Counted from the stretch's first letter, positions 1-9,149 are shown. The stretch is DNA of 64,000 nt from Draconibacterium aestuarii (GCA_026671195.1 JAPOHD010000012.1:1-64000); one strand, 5' to 3'. The notes: generated by a model not told the origin, from the sequence alone. Numbers and translations: made by a program.

Positions 1-86
1 CTTACTTCATAATCATTGTAGTTAATTTTTTTTTCTTTAAATCCATTCATGGAATCCGTTAACATGGCTTCTTTCCCTTTTTTCAT
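1..86 (-). CDS. Partial unknown ORF running off the left edge
   Basis: An ATG at 86 on the minus strand opens a frame without a stop to the window edge (28 codons). It is the first start after an in-frame TGA 21 bases upstream. The peptide begins MKKGKEAMLTDSMNGF and is rich in Lys and Asn. It lies downstream of the sulfatase in the same direction, so it could be the next gene of that unit. No family is recognisable from 28 residues and it may be chance. Confidence 0.3.
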   Translation of the reverse strand, partial: MKKGKEAMLTDSMNGFKEKKINYNDYEV

Positions 87-190
87 TTTCTTGACCTTTT
101 TGCGTCAAGTTATTTCAGTAGAAGACAACAGTTTAGCTAACAAGACGGAAGCTTTACCTACTTGTTTCGAAGAAGTTTTTTCCCCGGTTT

Positions 191-1780
191 TTACTTCTCA
201 GCCTGGGCTTTCAGTTCTTCCTGTTTTAGTTGATAATTCGTTGCCAGCTCTTCAACCATCTCCGGCATTTCTGTCGCCAGGTTATTGAGTTCCGTCGGAT
301 CATCTTTCAGGTTGTACAACTCCCAGTCTTCGTTGTTCAGCTTTACTATTTTCCATTCCTTCTGACGGAACATTCTGAATTTATCGGTCCAGCCCGACAT
401 AAAAAAATCAGGTTCTTCACGCTCTTTCCCCTCAAGAATGGGGAGTAGCGATTGGCCTTGTAAAGGCTGGCATTTTATTGTTCCGTATTGTTTCGGGAAG
501 TGGGTTTTTGTGGCTTCAAAAAGGGTGGGGGCAATGTCAACAATATGCCCCTGCTGATGTGTTAACTGTCCGGCTTTTACCGTTTTGGGCCAGCGCAAAA
601 TAAAGTGGGTTTGCGTGCCGCCTTCATGTCCGTACTGTTTAAAATATTTGTAAGGTGTGTTTCCTGCATTTGCCCAGGCAGCCGATAGGGTGCGAAATCC
701 TTCGGCAACTCCCGGCGGATAATCAAAATCGCGGTTGCTGTCGTAAGGGCACGAGCCATTATCCGATAAAAACATCACTATGGTATTGTCGGCAATCCCT
801 TTTTCGTCGAGGTAATTTAAAACACGCCCTATGTTCTGGTCCATCCGGTCTACCATGGCCGCAAAAACCGACATTTCCAGATCCATGTCATCTTGCTCTT
901 TTTCGTTCAAACTTTCCCAGGGCCGGTACAAGGGAATTTTTGCACGGATCTCGTCATCTCCTTTGGGGTGTCCTCTGAATTTATTGATGTTCGAGCTTGG
1001 CGGGCTTAACTGTGTTCCTTCAGGAAAATAACCTCTTTCAATCAATCGTTCCATTCGCTCCTCACGAATTTTATCCCAGCCTTTTTTATACGTTCCGCGG
1101 TATTTGGCAATATCCCCGGGGCGTGCCTGAAGCGGATAATGAGCTGCTCCATATCCCAAAAACAACAGAAACGGTTGTCCCTCACTTACCGGTTTATCAA
1201 TCCATTTTAGAGCGTTGTCGGTAAGCGCATCGGTTTTAAAAAAGGGTTCTCTTTCGTGGTAAATTTCGTCAACTCCCACTTCTTCCCCGTTCAGGATAAA
1301 CGGATTCGACCATTTTTTTGACGGCGGTTCAAAAAACTCGCTCATGGCCCGAAAGGTTAACGACTGGTCGGAAACATATTTGGCCCGAACATGCTCGGGG
1401 GCCCATTTCATCCAGTGTTCTTTTCCCGAGTGAACCACGTAATATCCTTCTTTTCTGAAAATTTGTGCAAAGTTGACCGCGTTTTTCCCCCCTTCGTATA
1501 AACCGGTAAACAGAGTGGAGCGCGACGGTTCGCACTTGGCCATGTTGTAAAATTGCGAAAACCGGATGCCTTCATCGGCGAGGCGGTCGAGGTTTGGCGT
1601 TTTAATTTCCGAACCATACGGCCCAATATCGGAGTAGCCAATGTCGTCGCCCAGAATGATAATTACATTGGGCTTTTCGGCCATACTCAGCGATTTATCG
1701 AAGCTACTGTTGGTGTAAATAAAAAACGCTGCAAAAATAACAAGCGCGATAATGAGAAGATAGGTAAAAACTTGTTTCAT
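191..1780 (-). CDS. Exported S1-family sulfatase (arylsulfatase type)
   Basis: Hydrolyses sulfate esters, probably on polysaccharides, in the periplasm or at the cell surface. The 529-residue protein starts with a hydrophobic segment (about residues 4-25). The metal-binding pair DD lies near residue 45 in LGDDIGYSD. The sulfatase signature C-E-P-S-R lies near residue 83; its Cys would be oxidised to formylglycine by a maturase not present in this window. A second metal motif, LSDNG, is near residue 335, followed by GHEGGTQTHF. The ATG at 1780 is preferred over an upstream in-frame TTG at 1798. Length fits the family. Substrate cannot be told. It neighbours a secreted esterase in the same direction, separated by 57 bp, which fits removal of side groups from a sulfated, acylated glycan (inference). 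Confidence 0.93.
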   Translation of the reverse strand: MKQVFTYLLIIALVIFAAFFIYTNSSFDKSLSMAEKPNVIIILGDDIGYSDIGPYGSEIKTPNLDRLADEGIRFSQFYNMAKCEPSRSTLFTGLYEGGKNAVNFAQIFRKEGYYVVHSGKEHWMKWAPEHVRAKYVSDQSLTFRAMSEFFEPPSKKWSNPFILNGEEVGVDEIYHEREPFFKTDALTDNALKWIDKPVSEGQPFLLFLGYGAAHYPLQARPGDIAKYRGTYKKGWDKIREERMERLIERGYFPEGTQLSPPSSNINKFRGHPKGDDEIRAKIPLYRPWESLNEKEQDDMDLEMSVFAAMVDRMDQNIGRVLNYLDEKGIADNTIVMFLSDNGSCPYDSNRDFDYPPGVAEGFRTLSAAWANAGNTPYKYFKQYGHEGGTQTHFILRWPKTVKAGQLTHQQGHIVDIAPTLFEATKTHFPKQYGTIKCQPLQGQSLLPILEGKEREEPDFFMSGWTDKFRMFRQKEWKIVKLNNEDWELYNLKDDPTELNNLATEMPEMVEELATNYQLKQEELKAQAEK

Positions 1781-1837
1781 TAGAATCGGTTTTTTCAAAG
1801 GTCTAATATAACATTTCTTTTAGCCGGATTGTTGGCG

Positions 1838-3370
1838 CTAGTTTACTTTTTGAAGTTTTTGAACCTGAATACCCGACGATGTCTCAATTCTTAAAATATA
1901 TATTCCTGCCTGAAGGAATGAAACATCAATTGTACCGTTCACGGTATTGTTTTGCGTTAATTTTGTTCTACCCCAAAGATCAACCAGTTCAAGTTTGGTA
2001 ATCGGTTCGGTGGTTTGAATGGTAATTTTATTTTTTACAGGATTGGGGTAAATAACAATCTGAGTTTCAGCCGGAGCGAGAATGCCTGATAGATTCCCAA
2101 CTTTAATGGTTTGGGAGAGAGTGTCGCAGGCCATATTTATATTGAAGGTAGTTAACTTTACCCGGTAATATCCGGGCGCTGCATAGGTGTGCGAAACTTC
2201 GGTTCCGGTATCGAAAGTTTCATCTCCAAAATCCCAACCTGAGTAGGTGGAGTTAGGGGTATTATCAAAGCAGTTTAAGGTTACACCCCGCGAATCGTAG
2301 GCAAAATCGGCCTCCGGTTTAAAAATGTCAAACAAAAAGTCGGAGATTTTCCAATGTACCGTATCCCAATACTGATTTGGACCGTTTGATCCGAACTTAC
2401 CCGTACTTACACCATAAAATTCGTGTTTTTTATCCGGTACGAAGTAGGTACTGTGTTCTACACTTCTGTTGTTTAAAGCCGTGTCGATACAAAACCCCCC
2501 ATAGGTCGCAGGAATATCGAAATTAAGCGTGGGAAGGTCAGGAACAAGTGATTTCAGAGGCACTCCTTTTTTAAAGTAAACCACACTGTCTTTTTCTCCG
2601 TGAACGAGCAGGGCGGGAGCCTGTTCATCTTCAATCAATTCGGGTGTTTGCAGTGCTCCCCACATCGATACAATGGCATTTGCGCGGCTTCCATATCCGT
2701 GCACACCTACTTTGTTGAGTTCACCAAGTGTAGGGGTGTATAAGGCTTGCTCAGGTATTTCTTCCGGTTTGTCCATGTACAAATTATGCAGGGCAACAAA
2801 TCCTCCGGCACTGCTGCCCATCATGTATATTTTGCTTGTATCGATGCCAAAATCGTCGGCCCGGTGTTTTAAAAACCGTATAGCCGCCCGACTGTCCTGC
2901 ACGGCACGGTATACTGCACGTGCGCCGTTTGTTTCGGTGAGTGAAATTGCCACGGGTATTCCAAAAACAGAAGTAACGTCGGCTCCCATTCCAATGCGAT
3001 AATCGTAAGTTATGGTTACATAACCACGGCGTGCAAACGAATCGCAGAAGGCAATCATATCTTCGTTGTGCCGCGAGCCTTTTAAAAATCCTCCCGAAAA
3101 ACCAAAAAGAATAGCAGGCCGTTTGCTTACCGTATCGTTTTTTGGAGAATATATATCCATATACATGGAGCGGGTTTCTGTTTTTGATTCTCCCGAGTGG
3201 ATGTTGTATTCTTCCAGCATACCAACCATATTGTTTAACCACTCCGATGTGGCAAACTCAACATTCTTCAGTGTATCGGTTTGTTCAAAGATGGTTTCGG
3301 TGTACCGCAGTTGCCCAAAAGAAATGTGAATTTGAAAGACGAGAAACAGTAAGAGTAGAAGTTGTTTCAT
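1838..3370 (-). CDS. Secreted alpha/beta-hydrolase esterase with PKD and type IX sorting domains
   Basis: A 510-residue secreted esterase/lipase. A signal peptide (MKQLLLLLFLVF, ending near FG) sets the start at 3370; an upstream in-frame start would place 14 residues before it. The alpha/beta-hydrolase domain has the nucleophile elbow GSSAGG and an oxyanion-type segment GFSGGF. A PKD-like domain with WDFGD follows near residues 370-430. The C-terminal ~75 residues begin IYPNPVKNKI and end in a basic tail, the usual type IX secretion (Por) sorting domain, which predicts export across the outer membrane and surface anchoring or release. Substrate unknown; carbohydrate ester is the likely type given the sulfatase next to it. 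Confidence 0.9.
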   Translation of the reverse strand: MKQLLLLLFLVFQIHISFGQLRYTETIFEQTDTLKNVEFATSEWLNNMVGMLEEYNIHSGESKTETRSMYMDIYSPKNDTVSKRPAILFGFSGGFLKGSRHNEDMIAFCDSFARRGYVTITYDYRIGMGADVTSVFGIPVAISLTETNGARAVYRAVQDSRAAIRFLKHRADDFGIDTSKIYMMGSSAGGFVALHNLYMDKPEEIPEQALYTPTLGELNKVGVHGYGSRANAIVSMWGALQTPELIEDEQAPALLVHGEKDSVVYFKKGVPLKSLVPDLPTLNFDIPATYGGFCIDTALNNRSVEHSTYFVPDKKHEFYGVSTGKFGSNGPNQYWDTVHWKISDFLFDIFKPEADFAYDSRGVTLNCFDNTPNSTYSGWDFGDETFDTGTEVSHTYAAPGYYRVKLTTFNINMACDTLSQTIKVGNLSGILAPAETQIVIYPNPVKNKITIQTTEPITKLELVDLWGRTKLTQNNTVNGTIDVSFLQAGIYILRIETSSGIQVQKLQKVN

Positions 3371-3537
3371 AAATGGTTTTTTGAAAAGGTCTTTCAAAGG
3401 TAAATGAAACAATTTATTTATCCACTATCCGGGATTGGATTCTTGATTCCTTATGATACAGGATCTTTATCCTTTTTACCACAAAGAATACAGGGTAATC
3501 ACAAGTTGCCTCACTAACTCAACCGGATCTTCGCAAA

Positions 3538-4275
3538 TCAGACTTGCCCCAGTTCTTTTTTAATCAACATTTCTATTTCTTGTGTCAGTTCTTTTGGGTC
3601 TCTTCCGGCAGGATCGATAGCAGGCAGAGCGGTGTAAGTAAGTTTTGTTCCAAACGTAAGCGGATAATAACCTTTTTCAAGTAATTTATTGTTCCCGTCG
3701 ATTACATAGGGGACAATCAGTGCTGAAGGGGCATATTTTAGTAACGAGGCAATACCTGCATGCTGGAAGGTTTTTACTTTGCCGTTTTTACTGCGTGTGC
3801 CTTCAGGGAAAATACTGGCGCAATAGTTTTCTTTTTCAATATGTTTCCCAAGCTTCATAATTTCAGAAATAGATTGTCGCGGATTTTTACGGTCGATTAA
3901 AGCCGAACCGCCATGACGTAAATTGTACGAGATGCTTGGAATACCTTTCCCTAATTCAATTTTAGATACAAACTTTGGATGATGTTTCCGAAATCCAATT
4001 ACGATAGGTGGTATGTCCATGGTGTTTTGGTGATTCGATACAATAATAAACGGGCGGTTTTGTGGCAGATTTTCAAATCCTTTGAAACGAATGCGACACC
4101 CCAGAATTGTTAAACCATAAACCAAAATATAATTCAGAATGTCGACAGCCTTTTTTCGTGGCTGATAACCACCGGTTTTGCGACAAATTGCCTGAATAGG
4201 GTGAAATATCAGCAGGGCGGTAACAAAAAGAATTATGTATGGAATTGAAAGTACGTAGGATAATATTTTCTTCAT
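3538..4275 (-). CDS. plsC: 1-acyl-sn-glycerol-3-phosphate acyltransferase (PlsC family)
   Basis: Acylates lysophosphatidic acid to phosphatidic acid at the inner membrane. Of 245 residues, the first ~30 form a membrane segment. The catalytic HX4D motif is NHQNTMD (His82, Asp87), and the substrate-binding FPEGTR is at about 155-160. Length fits the family. The ATG at 4275 lies 2 bases past the stop codon of ilvA, so the two are probably cotranscribed although the functions are unrelated. Some members acylate other lipids, so the symbol is family-level. Confidence 0.9.
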   Translation of the reverse strand: MKKILSYVLSIPYIILFVTALLIFHPIQAICRKTGGYQPRKKAVDILNYILVYGLTILGCRIRFKGFENLPQNRPFIIVSNHQNTMDIPPIVIGFRKHHPKFVSKIELGKGIPSISYNLRHGGSALIDRKNPRQSISEIMKLGKHIEKENYCASIFPEGTRSKNGKVKTFQHAGIASLLKYAPSALIVPYVIDGNNKLLEKGYYPLTFGTKLTYTALPAIDPAGRDPKELTQEIEMLIKKELGQV

Positions 4276-4277
4276 GA

Positions 4278-5540
4278 TCAGATTAATAGTTGGAACAGAT
4301 CCTCTTTTTCGTTTATGTATTCGTAAATAAAACCGTTTTCTTCCATGCGTTTTACCAGCCCTTTGTAATCTTCAGGTTTTTGCACTTCAATGCCAATTAA
4401 CGCCGGGCCTTTTTCGCGATTGGTCTTTTTGGAATATTCAAAATGAGTAATGTCATCGGTTGGTCCTAAAACCACATCCACAAATGTACGCAGTGCACCT
4501 GTGCGTTGCGGAAAGCGAACAATAAAATAATGTTTGAGACCCTCGTAAAGCATCGATCGTTCCTTAATTTCTTCGGTGCGTGTAATATCGTTGTTGCTTC
4601 CGCTAACTATACACACCACATTTTTGCCTTTAATCTGGTCTTTGTAAAAATCGAGTGCGGCAATCGAAAGCGCTCCGGCAGGTTCAATAACAATGGCATC
4701 CTGGTTGTACAGTTCCAGAATTTTTGTGCAGATTTTGCCTTCAGGAACCGGAATAATATCCGAAAGAACATCGCGGCAAACGTCGTAAGTTAAACTCCCC
4801 ACTTTTTGCACAGCTGCACCGTCCACAAATTTATCGATCTTTTGTAGCTCGACTACTTTCCCCGCATCAAACGATTTTTGCATGGAAGGTGCTCCGGCGG
4901 GTTCAACTCCAATTATTTTAGTTTGTGGGCTCATCTGTTTAAAATACGCACCCACACCGGCCGCCAGTCCACCACCTCCAATCGGAATAAAAATATAGTC
5001 GATGTTTTCTTTTGTATCCTGAAGTATTTCCAGGCCAACAGTGGCTTGCCCTTCAATAATTTGCGGATCATCGAAAGGATGAATAAAAACCATTCCGGTT
5101 TTTTTGCTATCCTCTAATGCCATGTTATGGGCATCGTCGTAAGTGTCGCCAATCAGAACCACTTCAACATGACTTTTCCCAAACATTTTTACCTGTTTGA
5201 TTTTTTGTTTTGGGGTTGTAGCAGGCATGTAAATTTTTCCGTCGATGCCCAGCAAACGGCACGAGTAAGCCACTCCCTGTGCATGATTACCGGCACTGGC
5301 ACAAACCACTCCTTTTTCCAGTTCCGATTCAGGAAGCTGGGCTATTTTATTGTAGGCGCCTCTGATTTTGTACGAACGCACAATCTGTAAATCTTCTCTT
5401 TTTAGAAAAACATTTGCCTGAAACTCGTCAGAAAGATTCAGGTTTTTTTGAAGCGGTGTTTGTAATATAATTCCGTTTAGGGTGATTTTGGCCCTGTTTA
5501 TATCCTGTAATTTTGGAAAATATTTCTCTGAAATAATCAT
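4278..5540 (-). CDS. ilvA: Threonine ammonia-lyase (threonine deaminase)
   Basis: PLP enzyme that converts threonine to 2-oxobutanoate, the first step towards isoleucine. The PLP lysine is Lys58 in SYKIRGA; the phosphate-binding glycine loop is PIGGGGLAAG near 187. At 420 residues it has the short form, with one ACT-like regulatory region from about residue 325, like the Bacillus-type enzyme rather than the two-ACT enterobacterial one. It is not in the leucine operon but about 7 kb away in the same direction. It starts at an ATG; no leader peptide or terminator was found in its ~125-bp upstream gap, unlike leuA. Confidence 0.95.
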   Translation of the reverse strand: MIISEKYFPKLQDINRAKITLNGIILQTPLQKNLNLSDEFQANVFLKREDLQIVRSYKIRGAYNKIAQLPESELEKGVVCASAGNHAQGVAYSCRLLGIDGKIYMPATTPKQKIKQVKMFGKSHVEVVLIGDTYDDAHNMALEDSKKTGMVFIHPFDDPQIIEGQATVGLEILQDTKENIDYIFIPIGGGGLAAGVGAYFKQMSPQTKIIGVEPAGAPSMQKSFDAGKVVELQKIDKFVDGAAVQKVGSLTYDVCRDVLSDIIPVPEGKICTKILELYNQDAIVIEPAGALSIAALDFYKDQIKGKNVVCIVSGSNNDITRTEEIKERSMLYEGLKHYFIVRFPQRTGALRTFVDVVLGPTDDITHFEYSKKTNREKGPALIGIEVQKPEDYKGLVKRMEENGFIYEYINEKEDLFQLLI

Positions 5541-5610
5541 TCTCTACTATTTTCAGCAAAGATAGAGTGGGGACAGGTAATATCAAGTTAAATAGATGGA
5601 ATTTTTTAAT

Positions 5611-5656
5611 TTAAAAACAAAAAGATTCCATCCGGTGCTGGATTTACCGGATGGAA
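5611..5656 (-). terminator. Intrinsic terminator of the creD unit
   Basis: A perfect 11-bp stem (TTCCATCCGGT at 5626-5636 with ACCGGATGGAA at 5646-5656) and a 9-base loop. Read on the minus strand it is followed by a T-rich tract (5611-5625). It starts 10 bases past the creD stop, so it ends transcription of creD. Confidence 0.8.
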
Positions 5657-5666
5657 ACTATGGATT

Positions 5667-7013
5667 TTATTCTTTGTACCAGTTTACTTTTCGGGTGGTA
5701 TACATGAGCAAGGCTAAAAGGATAAACAAACCAATACTTCCGGCCAACAAGGCAAACGATTCGAGTTGGAGCAGGATAAATACAAACCCAAAACAAGCGG
5801 CAATCGCCAGGGCCACTCCAACGGAACTTTTAAATTTTGCCATAAATGTTCGCGAATACAGGAAAACCAAAACAATAACAGCTGCAGCTGAAATCAAGTA
5901 CGCCATATCAAATCCCAGATGTTCGGAGAAAGACAGGAGCAATAAATAGAAGAGTGTTAGTGCACTTCCTACCATAATATACTGAAAAGGGTGGATCCGT
6001 TGTTTTGAAAATACTTCGTACATAAAAAATACGATAAAAATGATAAGAATAATAAGAATGGAGTATTTGGCACTTCGTGTATTTTTTTGATAGTGATTTG
6101 CCATTGATACCAGTTGAACACCAAAATCGGATTGGTGAAAAGCCGTATAATTTACTGTACTTGAAGTTTTATCGGTCCATTGTTGCGGAAAGTTGCGGTT
6201 AAAGTGTAATACGCTCCAGTTCGCTTCAAAACCATCTTGGGTAATACTTCTGTCGGTTGGAAGGAAGTTTCCGATAAAACCCGGATCGTTCCATGTTGAT
6301 GTGAGTTGAACCGTGGTTTCTTCCCCAACTGGAGTAAACAGGATGCTTTCGCTCCCTTTTAGTCCCAGTTTCAAGTTAAAAGCATACGATTCCCGGTTGG
6401 TCCATTCCGGTAGTTGTACCGAAATTCCCCGGTCACCAATCGATTTGTGGTTTAGGCCTGGCGAAAATGTAAGCTCCTTTTCCGACCATTTGATTCGAAC
6501 GGCTTCGTTAATTCCTCTCAAGTCGCCAATTGAAAGCAGGAGTTGCGCCTGATCCCAGAGTACATTCTCCGCAGGAATGTTCAAATCGGCAAAATCGGGA
6601 AAATCGAAACTGCCATCTATTTGTAATTCCGACTGATACACAATTACATCGAAGATACTTCGATACAGTTTTTCCGGCTTAATAGTACCGGTAATGTTCA
6701 TTTGTTTGGGCAAAAAGGTGGCTTCGTGTATAAAAACTTCGACTTTACCCTTGTCTTCATTGTACACCTTTTCCTGGTATGGAATAGTTAAAACCGGACC
6801 TGTAACTGTTTGAGCGTCCGACCATTTCGACATTGCCTCATGAGTGGCTTCAGAGGCATTTGTACTTCGTTCGTTAATAAGCGAAAGAATCATGACCTTG
6901 GGAATCAATAATAAGATGACCAGGAATCCTATTATAAACAGTTTAAAAGATAGTTTTCGGTGAAAGCTGATTCCGATCTTGTCCAGCAAATTTTCTTGTT
7001 TTTCTTTTTCCAT
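5667..7013 (-). CDS. creD: Inner-membrane protein of the CreD family
   Basis: A 448-residue membrane protein. One hydrophobic helix lies near residues 24-46, then a large non-cytoplasmic domain, then a run of 5-6 helices from about residue 320 to 440; this is the CreD layout. In Enterobacteria CreD is tied to the CreBC regulon and to colicin and beta-lactam tolerance; the molecular role is unknown. Here no creBC is present. Instead the gene follows a winged-helix regulator and a small membrane protein, and a palindrome 30 bp upstream (7043-7059) matches one upstream of that regulator unit. A terminator closes the gene. Confidence 0.88.
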   Translation of the reverse strand: MEKEKQENLLDKIGISFHRKLSFKLFIIGFLVILLLIPKVMILSLINERSTNASEATHEAMSKWSDAQTVTGPVLTIPYQEKVYNEDKGKVEVFIHEATFLPKQMNITGTIKPEKLYRSIFDVIVYQSELQIDGSFDFPDFADLNIPAENVLWDQAQLLLSIGDLRGINEAVRIKWSEKELTFSPGLNHKSIGDRGISVQLPEWTNRESYAFNLKLGLKGSESILFTPVGEETTVQLTSTWNDPGFIGNFLPTDRSITQDGFEANWSVLHFNRNFPQQWTDKTSSTVNYTAFHQSDFGVQLVSMANHYQKNTRSAKYSILIILIIFIVFFMYEVFSKQRIHPFQYIMVGSALTLFYLLLLSFSEHLGFDMAYLISAAAVIVLVFLYSRTFMAKFKSSVGVALAIAACFGFVFILLQLESFALLAGSIGLFILLALLMYTTRKVNWYKE

Positions 7014-7042
7014 GATTTTTCTTTTTTTACCGTTAGCAAAGA

Positions 7043-7059
7043 ACTTTGAAATGCAAAGT
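7043..7059. promoter_or_regulatory. Candidate operator ACTTTG-N5-CAAAGT upstream of creD
   Basis: Inverted repeat with perfect 6-base arms and a 5-base centre, 30 bp before the creD start. The same repeat occurs at 8033-8049 before the regulator operon. On the minus strand both are preceded by ACTTA, giving a shared ACTTACTTTG that resembles a Bacteroidota -7 box. The likely binder is the winged-helix protein at 7076-7399 (inference). Confidence 0.6.
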
Positions 7060-7075
7060 AAGTTGTTAAAAAAAA

Positions 7076-7399
7076 TTATCCGTTTTCAGACGGACGAACA
7101 GTATTTTGTTGATTGATTAATTCTTCCAGGGCTTTTAAGTGCGCTTCGAACTCTTTTTTCCCCAATTCAGTAATTTTGTATGTTGTATTTGGTTTTCGGT
7201 TGATAAACAATTTGGCAACCAAAATGTACTCTGCCTTTTCCAATGCTTTCAGGTGGCTTGCCAGGTTTCCGTCGGTTAGCTCCAATAAGTTTTTTATATC
7301 AACAAAACTAAGCTTTGCATTTACCGTTAAAGCAGCCATAATTCCAAGCCTGACTTTATTGTCGAACGTTTTATTTAGATTTTGTATGACGTTCTTCAC
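7076..7399 (-). CDS. Winged-helix transcriptional regulator (ArsR/MarR-like, HTH_34 type)
   Basis: A 107-residue DNA-binding protein. The helix-turn-helix covers about residues 25-70 (DIKNLLELTDGNLASHLKAL), followed by a wing with KPNTTYKITELGKKEF, typical of small regulators of this class in Bacteroidota. It starts at a GTG, and the sequence GTGA overlaps the TGA stop of the membrane gene upstream by 4 bases, so translation is coupled. Two matching palindromes, one before its operon and one before creD, are likely operators, giving autoregulation plus control of creD. No ligand-binding domain is visible. Confidence 0.87.
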   Translation of the reverse strand: MKNVIQNLNKTFDNKVRLGIMAALTVNAKLSFVDIKNLLELTDGNLASHLKALEKAEYILVAKLFINRKPNTTYKITELGKKEFEAHLKALEELINQQNTVRPSENG

Positions 7400-8022
7400 A
7401 ACTTTTTTTCGTTGTATTCATGAGTTAAAAATACCGAACCATAAATAATATGGAGCACTCCAAAACCAAGCGCCCACAAGTAAAGACCATAGGCAGGAAA
7501 CATGGCAGCCAAAAGTCCGAGTACGATTTCAACTATTCCTAGTCCCAGTATTTCGGTGCGCGTATATTTTGCGGCGTTTACAAGAGCCAATCCATAAAAA
7601 ATAAGAAAAGTAGGGCAGAGCAGGCCATAGTACTCGCGCATGGTTAAAATAGCAACTAATACAGCGCCGGTAACCAGCGGTATCATTAAATTCAGTAACA
7701 GTAATTTTGATCCCGGCCCCCAAATCGACTTTTTTTCTTTCCGGGCTTTTTTAATGGTGAGGAAGAAAATAGTGATTAGCGAAAGAATCAATACACCGAC
7801 TCCTATCAGAAAGACTTGGCTAGGCACATCGGGTAAATATTCTTTTCCAAAACTATTGGGAAACTGTATGTAAATAATTTGATACGCCCAGATAGTTCCG
7901 GCTAAAGCATATAATCCAACCAAAATCCCTGAAAGCCCGCTTAACGACAGGAAACGACTGGAACGTTCCATGATCGTGCGAATGTCTTTCAATTCGTTTA
8001 ATAATTTTTCTGAATCATTCAT
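7396..8022 (-). CDS. Small multi-pass membrane protein of the regulator-creD module
   Basis: A 208-residue protein with about six hydrophobic segments (residues 25-50, 75-95, 115-185 and so on) after a short soluble start MNDSEKLLNELKDIR. I do not recognise a named family. The ATG at 8022 is chosen; the longer frame would need a TTG at 8046 lying inside the candidate operator. It is coupled to the downstream winged-helix gene by a 4-base overlap. The pairing suggests it may sense membrane state for the regulator or be its main target (inference). Confidence 0.8.
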   Translation of the reverse strand: MNDSEKLLNELKDIRTIMERSSRFLSLSGLSGILVGLYALAGTIWAYQIIYIQFPNSFGKEYLPDVPSQVFLIGVGVLILSLITIFFLTIKKARKEKKSIWGPGSKLLLLNLMIPLVTGAVLVAILTMREYYGLLCPTFLIFYGLALVNAAKYTRTEILGLGIVEIVLGLLAAMFPAYGLYLWALGFGVLHIIYGSVFLTHEYNEKKL

Positions 8023-8032
8023 CTTTGAAAGT

Positions 8033-8049
8033 ACTTTGAAGTACAAAGT
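8033..8049. promoter_or_regulatory. Candidate operator ACTTTG-N5-CAAAGT upstream of the regulator operon
   Basis: Same palindrome as at 7043-7059, with perfect 6-base arms. It lies 11-27 bp before the ATG at 8022, so a bound protein would block transcription start. A further half-like CTTTGAAAGT sits at 8023-8032. See the creD operator for the proposed binder. Confidence 0.6.
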
Positions 8050-8108
8050 AAGTGAATTAATATTTTATTTCCAAAGGAGTTAATGTATTTGTGTCAGATT
8101 TTTACCCT

Positions 8109-9149
8109 TTAAGCGTATTCATTCAGAAATGACTCTGTTTGCTGATTTGCTTTCCGATACTTGTTAGGTGACAATTTAAAGTGTTTCTTAAAGGCATAAT
8201 TGAAATACTGGTTCGAAGAAAAACCGCATATAAAGGCCACATCAATGATTGGTATCTTTTTGTTTTTAACAAGTATTTTCGATGCTTTTCGCAGACGCAG
8301 GCGGTTCAAATATTCCATGGGTGAACAGTTGGTTATTTCTTTGCAGTAATGCGTAAATCGGGTAACTCCAAGTCGGCAGTCTTCAGCCATTTTTACTACC
8401 GTCCATTCTTCTTCCAGTTTATCTTCAACAGAATTAAGAAATAATTCAACCGAGCGTTTACTTTCGGTTAGCGATTGATCTAACTCTGCCGATTCGGCTT
8501 TAAAAATCTCCAAAAGAATAACCATCAACTGGTTGATTAATATTTTTAGTTTGGAGTCGTACGGTTTTGTTTGGCTTTGTTTAATCACGTTACCAATTTG
8601 TATAAAACAATTTCTGAATTCTGCATTGGCTTTCCAGACAGGATGTTCATTCTGCCTGAGGTATAGTGTCAGTTCCTCCAGGTCTTTTGGATTAAGAATA
8701 ATCCAATCGGGCCATTGCCATTTCTGATGCGGATGACGGACATTCACATCCAGAATCAGCCAATGCAATTTGCTTAGGTTTGCCAGTGGCACTCCGTGTC
8801 TGTGGGAAATCCATGGGCGGGTTATCGTTATGTTGTTGGTCGTCAGTTGATAATCGCTTCCTTTGATTTGAAATCCAAGAGTTCCCGATTCCAATAAACA
8901 AATTTCAATACCTTCATTGGTATGCCATTCCAGTCCCCAGTTTTGCAGTTTTTTAATGTCCCAGTAACCAATGCTTTTTACCCCTGAAAGTTCTTCATCC
9001 TTTAACATTTTCCCCGGGTAAGTTCCACGTCCCAGTGTTGTCAGTTCCAGATCTTGATTTAACCATGCATCTCTGAGCGGTGTGCACGAATCGGCTTCGT
9101 AAATTAATCCTTTATTCGGATCGTAATACTTTGGTACCGTTTTTTCCAT
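8109..9149 (-). CDS. AraC-family transcriptional regulator with cupin sensor domain
   Basis: A 346-residue regulator. The N-terminal half has a cupin-like fold signal (HTNEGIEICLLESGTLGF near residue 75, then GSDYQLTTNNITITRP). The C-terminal ~100 residues hold the two helix-turn-helix motifs of AraC proteins (VVKMAEDCRLGVTRFTHYCK and IIDVAFICGFSSNQYFNYAF). It is divergent from the isomerase/ThuA/oxidoreductase operon that starts 107 bp away, which is the likely target. Such proteins usually activate sugar catabolism genes when a sugar binds the cupin. Confidence 0.92.
   Translation of the reverse strand: MEKTVPKYYDPNKGLIYEADSCTPLRDAWLNQDLELTTLGRGTYPGKMLKDEELSGVKSIGYWDIKKLQNWGLEWHTNEGIEICLLESGTLGFQIKGSDYQLTTNNITITRPWISHRHGVPLANLSKLHWLILDVNVRHPHQKWQWPDWIILNPKDLEELTLYLRQNEHPVWKANAEFRNCFIQIGNVIKQSQTKPYDSKLKILINQLMVILLEIFKAESAELDQSLTESKRSVELFLNSVEDKLEEEWTVVKMAEDCRLGVTRFTHYCKEITNCSPMEYLNRLRLRKASKILVKNKKIPIIDVAFICGFSSNQYFNYAFKKHFKLSPNKYRKANQQTESFLNEYA

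Noticed and set aside
2784-3242. 152-residue ORF antiparallel-frame to the esterase
   Set aside because: Lies wholly inside the esterase gene in another frame on the same strand; no motif. Shadow of a well-supported gene.
3440-3475. AGGAT-CTTT-ATCCT hairpin with Ts as terminator
   Set aside because: Its T tract reads on the plus strand, where no gene ends; the adjacent genes are on the minus strand.
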